Below the pieces are notes generated by a model, which did no database searches, was not told the origin of the DNA, and saw nothing but the letters and a program-made list of their open reading frames with translations. A DNA stretch of 64,000 nucleotides, taken from the NCBI RefSeq assembly GCF_034096925.1, contig NZ_JAWZSQ010000001.1:186001-250000 (forward strand), given 5' to 3'. Source of the DNA: Patulibacter defluvii (lineage in GTDB: Bacteria; Actinomycetota; Thermoleophilia; Solirubrobacterales; Solirubrobacteraceae). The position numbers and the translations under genes are program-made. How positions within the stretch are numbered: the stretch's first letter is position 1; every line of letters begins with the position of its first letter. Shown here piece after piece: positions 62,319 to 64,000 of this stretch.

Positions 62319-63494
62319 TCAGGCGACCGCGCCGACCAGCTCCCGGTAGCCGTCGGCGTCGGTCACGCCCTCGGTCGCGATCAGGACCACGGTGCTGGCG
62401 GGGCCGGCCGCCAGCGCCGCCCGCTGCCGGTCGGCGGCCTGGAGCAAGGCCCCGACCACGCCGCCCGCGCACTCGCCGCCGTCGATCCCGAGCGCGCGCA
62501 GGACCCGCATCCCGGCCCGCGCCGCCGTCGCGCCGACCACCAGGTGGCCGGCGAAGGCCGCCGCGACCGTCGGCCAGGCGGCCTCGGACGGCGTCCCGCA
62601 GCTGAGCCCGGCCATGATCGAGTCGGTTGGCCCGGGCAGCTCCAGCAGCCGCCCGGCCGCGACCGAGGCGGCGGTGCTGGCGGCCTCCAGCGGCTCGACG
62701 CCGATCAGCCGCGAGCCGGCGTCGGCGAAGCAGCGGGCCATCGCCGCCGCCAGGCCGCCGACGCCGATCGGGACCAGCAGCAGGTCGGGCGCGCGGCCGA
62801 GCGCGTCGACGATCTCGCGGCCGATCGTCTCGTAGCCCTCGATCACCCAGCGGGCGACCGCGTCGTCGCCGTCGGTCGTGGTGTCGGAGACGAGCAGGTC
62901 GGCCGGGTGCTGGCGCACGATCCGGGCGGCGTCGGCGACGGCGTCGTCGTAGGTCCCGGCGATCTGCTCGACGCTCGCGCCCTCGTCGCGCAGCGCGGCG
63001 ATCCGGGCCGGCCGCATCGCCGCCGGCACGACGACGTGGACCGGCAGCCCGATCGTCCGCCCGAACCGGGCCAGCGCCCGCCCGTGGTTGCCGTCGGTCG
63101 CCGTCACCAGCCGCAGCGGCGGCCCGGCGGCGACCACGGCGGCCAGGTCGTCGAGGCTCGCGATCCGCTCCGGGGCGACGCCCAGCCGCTCGGCGACCGC
63201 CCGGCCCCCGGCCCAGGCGACGCCCAGCATCTTGAAGGCGGGCAGCCCCAGCCGCGACGACTCGTCCTTGATCAGGACCCGCCCGACGCCGAGCGCCTCC
63301 GCCAGCACCGGCGCCTCGCGCAGCGGCGTCGGCGCGTAGCCGGGCAGCCCGCGGTGGAAGGCGAGCGCGGGCGCCGGCGCGCCGGTCGGGGCCAGTGGCC
63401 GGACCGGATCCTGCAGCAGCACCCGCAGCTGCTCGTCGCGCAGCGCATCGGCGAGCGCGGGATCGAGGGCGGGCAGCGCGGCCAGGTCGAGCAC
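62319..63494 (-). CDS. PLP-dependent diaminopropionate ammonia-lyase / threonine dehydratase-like enzyme
   Basis: 391 residues from GTG 63494 (VLDLAALPALDPAL). Fold-type II PLP motifs: HRGLPGYAPTPLREAPVLAE, VLIKDESSRLGLPAFKMLG (lysine forms the Schiff base), VTATDGNHGRALARFG (substrate loop) and the phosphate-binding VPIGVGGLAAAM. The YxPTPL and AFKxLG spacing fits diaminopropionate ammonia-lyase best, which splits 2,3-diaminopropionate (or serine) to pyruvate and ammonia. A TAGCGT -10 (63502-63507) lies 7 bases upstream, so the message is probably leaderless. Confidence 0.8.
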   Translation of the reverse strand: MLDLAALPALDPALADALRDEQLRVLLQDPVRPLAPTGAPAPALAFHRGLPGYAPTPLREAPVLAEALGVGRVLIKDESSRLGLPAFKMLGVAWAGGRAVAERLGVAPERIASLDDLAAVVAAGPPLRLVTATDGNHGRALARFGRTIGLPVHVVVPAAMRPARIAALRDEGASVEQIAGTYDDAVADAARIVRQHPADLLVSDTTTDGDDAVARWVIEGYETIGREIVDALGRAPDLLLVPIGVGGLAAAMARCFADAGSRLIGVEPLEAASTAASVAAGRLLELPGPTDSIMAGLSCGTPSEAAWPTVAAAFAGHLVVGATAARAGMRVLRALGIDGGECAGGVVGALLQAADRQRAALAAGPASTVVLIATEGVTDADGYRELVGAVA

Positions 63495-63574
63495 CCGATC
63501 CACGCTACGAGCCCCCGTCGGCGGCGCCGCGCGACAGCTGACGAATCCGCGGGCGCGATCGTCGGCCGGCCGTA

Positions 63575-63605
63575 GGACGATCGGGCGCCGGCCGCGACCT
63601 ACGGT
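63575..63605 (+). promoter_or_regulatory. Weaker copy of the shared-type promoter (etfB)
   Basis: GGACGA (63575-63580), 19 bp, TACGGT (63600-63605), then 7 bases to GTG 63613. The upstream hexamer matches 4 of 6. Confidence 0.4.
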
Positions 63606-63612
63606 GTCGAAC

Positions 63613-64000
63613 GTGCCGCGGATCCTGCTCCCGATCACGTCGGCGCCGCTCGCCGTGCCGCTCGTGCGGACCACGGAGGACGGTGCCCTCGCGCCGCTCG
63701 GCGACCGCCGTCTCGACCCGGTCGACGAGCGCACGCTGGCCTGGGCGGCCGACCGTCGCGCGGCCGGCGAGGCCGACCACGTCGCCGCCGTCACGGTCGG
63801 CGGTGCCGACGCCGACGGCGCGCTTCGCGAGGCGGCGGCGCGCGGGGCGACGACGCTGACCCGGGTCGCGCCGCCGGCCGCTGCCCCCGATCTCGTCGCG
63901 GTCGCGCGGCTGCTGGCCGCCGTCGCCGCCGCGCGGGACGACCTGGCCGTGCTGGCCCTCGGCGACGAGAGCAGCGTCGGCTCGTCCGGCGCCCTGCCCG
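63613..64000 (+). CDS. etfB: Electron transfer flavoprotein beta subunit (partial, runs off right edge)
   Basis: 129 codons are visible from GTG 63613 (VPRILLPITSAPLAVPLVRT); GTG 63604 in the same frame is possible. The sequence RRLDPVDERTLAWAADRRAA, then DHVAAVTVGGADADGALREA, AARGATTLTRV and DDLAVLALGDESSVGSSGALP follows the FixA/EtfB alpha-beta pattern, ending at the S-x-D-x-G-x-G-like nucleotide loop. EtfB with EtfA would carry electrons from acyl-CoA or other dehydrogenases to quinone. An etfA gene is expected just outside. Confidence 0.65.
   Translation, partial: MPRILLPITSAPLAVPLVRTTEDGALAPLGDRRLDPVDERTLAWAADRRAAGEADHVAAVTVGGADADGALREAAARGATTLTRVAPPAAAPDLVAVARLLAAVAAARDDLAVLALGDESSVGSSGALP

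Noticed and set aside
1..64000. CRISPR array or toxin-antitoxin/immunity gene pair
   Set aside because: No regularly spaced repeat-spacer pattern was seen, and no small gene beside the giant toxin looks like an immunity protein.

Overview
The window is very GC-rich (third codon positions are mostly G or C) and gene-dense, with many ATGA/GTGA start-stop overlaps and many GTG starts. Gene content (Acr3/ArsC/ArsR/ArsM, DUF1918, DUF4389, DUF2231, LMW-type ArsC, MmpL, arginine deiminase pathway, GH65 phosphorylase) and codon usage point to a high-GC actinobacterium, most likely of the Thermoleophilia/Solirubrobacterales type. That placement is an inference without a marker gene; no rRNA and no complete tRNA gene was found.

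Region 1 (1-26.7 kb) looks like a stress / low-oxygen / energy-saving island. It holds PEP synthase (partial), an acetyl-CoA hydrolase-type CoA-transferase, a beta-phosphoglucomutase plus GH65 phosphorylase, Hsp20, a P-type cation ATPase, DUF1918, a complete arginine deiminase operon (antiporter, arginine deiminase, ornithine carbamoyltransferase, carbamate kinase) running on into a YgaP-like protein, an MmpL exporter and ArsR, then an NRAMP-like transporter, a CBS pair, DUF4389, FtsH, an SQR/NDH-2-like flavoprotein, an ABC exporter, DUF2231 and a two-component system. Seven of its transcription units share a 31-bp promoter element (GCGGATGSC, then KASSGT, with exactly 19 bp between the GGATGS and KASSGT hexamers). 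A weaker eighth copy precedes a partial etfB at the right edge. Five of the seven are placed so that the mRNA should begin at the start codon. The gene set resembles the mycobacterial DosR dormancy regulon, although the DosR palindrome is not seen.

Region 2 (26.8-29.6 kb) is an arsenic cluster: arsC and acr3 on the minus strand, arsR and arsM on the plus strand, with a 25-bp AT-rich divergent promoter.

Region 3 (29.6-46 kb) looks like an old genomic island. Two 24-bp tRNA 3'-end remnants (one mismatch) bracket about 16 kb, with three 10-bp direct repeats and a two-copy 47-bp tandem repeat near the left one. Its centre is a 2732-residue secreted protein with a signal peptide, an M91-like HELIH metalloprotease motif, a pertussis-toxin-like ADP-ribosyltransferase domain (usual NAD-binding arginine replaced by valine), a hydrophobic translocation-like segment, hemopexin-like repeats, lectin-like segments and six Ig-like repeats: a putative exotoxin. 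Around it lie a broken AAA ATPase, a secreted M19-type dipeptidase-like protein sharing a GCYALQ segment with the giant protein, a membrane EEP phosphatase/nuclease, a GyrI-like protein and small unknown genes.

Region 4 (46-64 kb) has a secreted protein, an INSIG-like membrane protein, a TetR regulator, a hydantoinase/acetone-carboxylase-type HyuAB pair, a GT-C-like membrane protein, an AraC regulator, a DUF11-repeat surface protein with an in-frame TAA just after its signal peptide, VanZ, an MFS transporter and a His-rich protein behind a perfect CsoR-type copper operator, a diaminopropionate ammonia-lyase-like enzyme, and the start of an ETF beta subunit.
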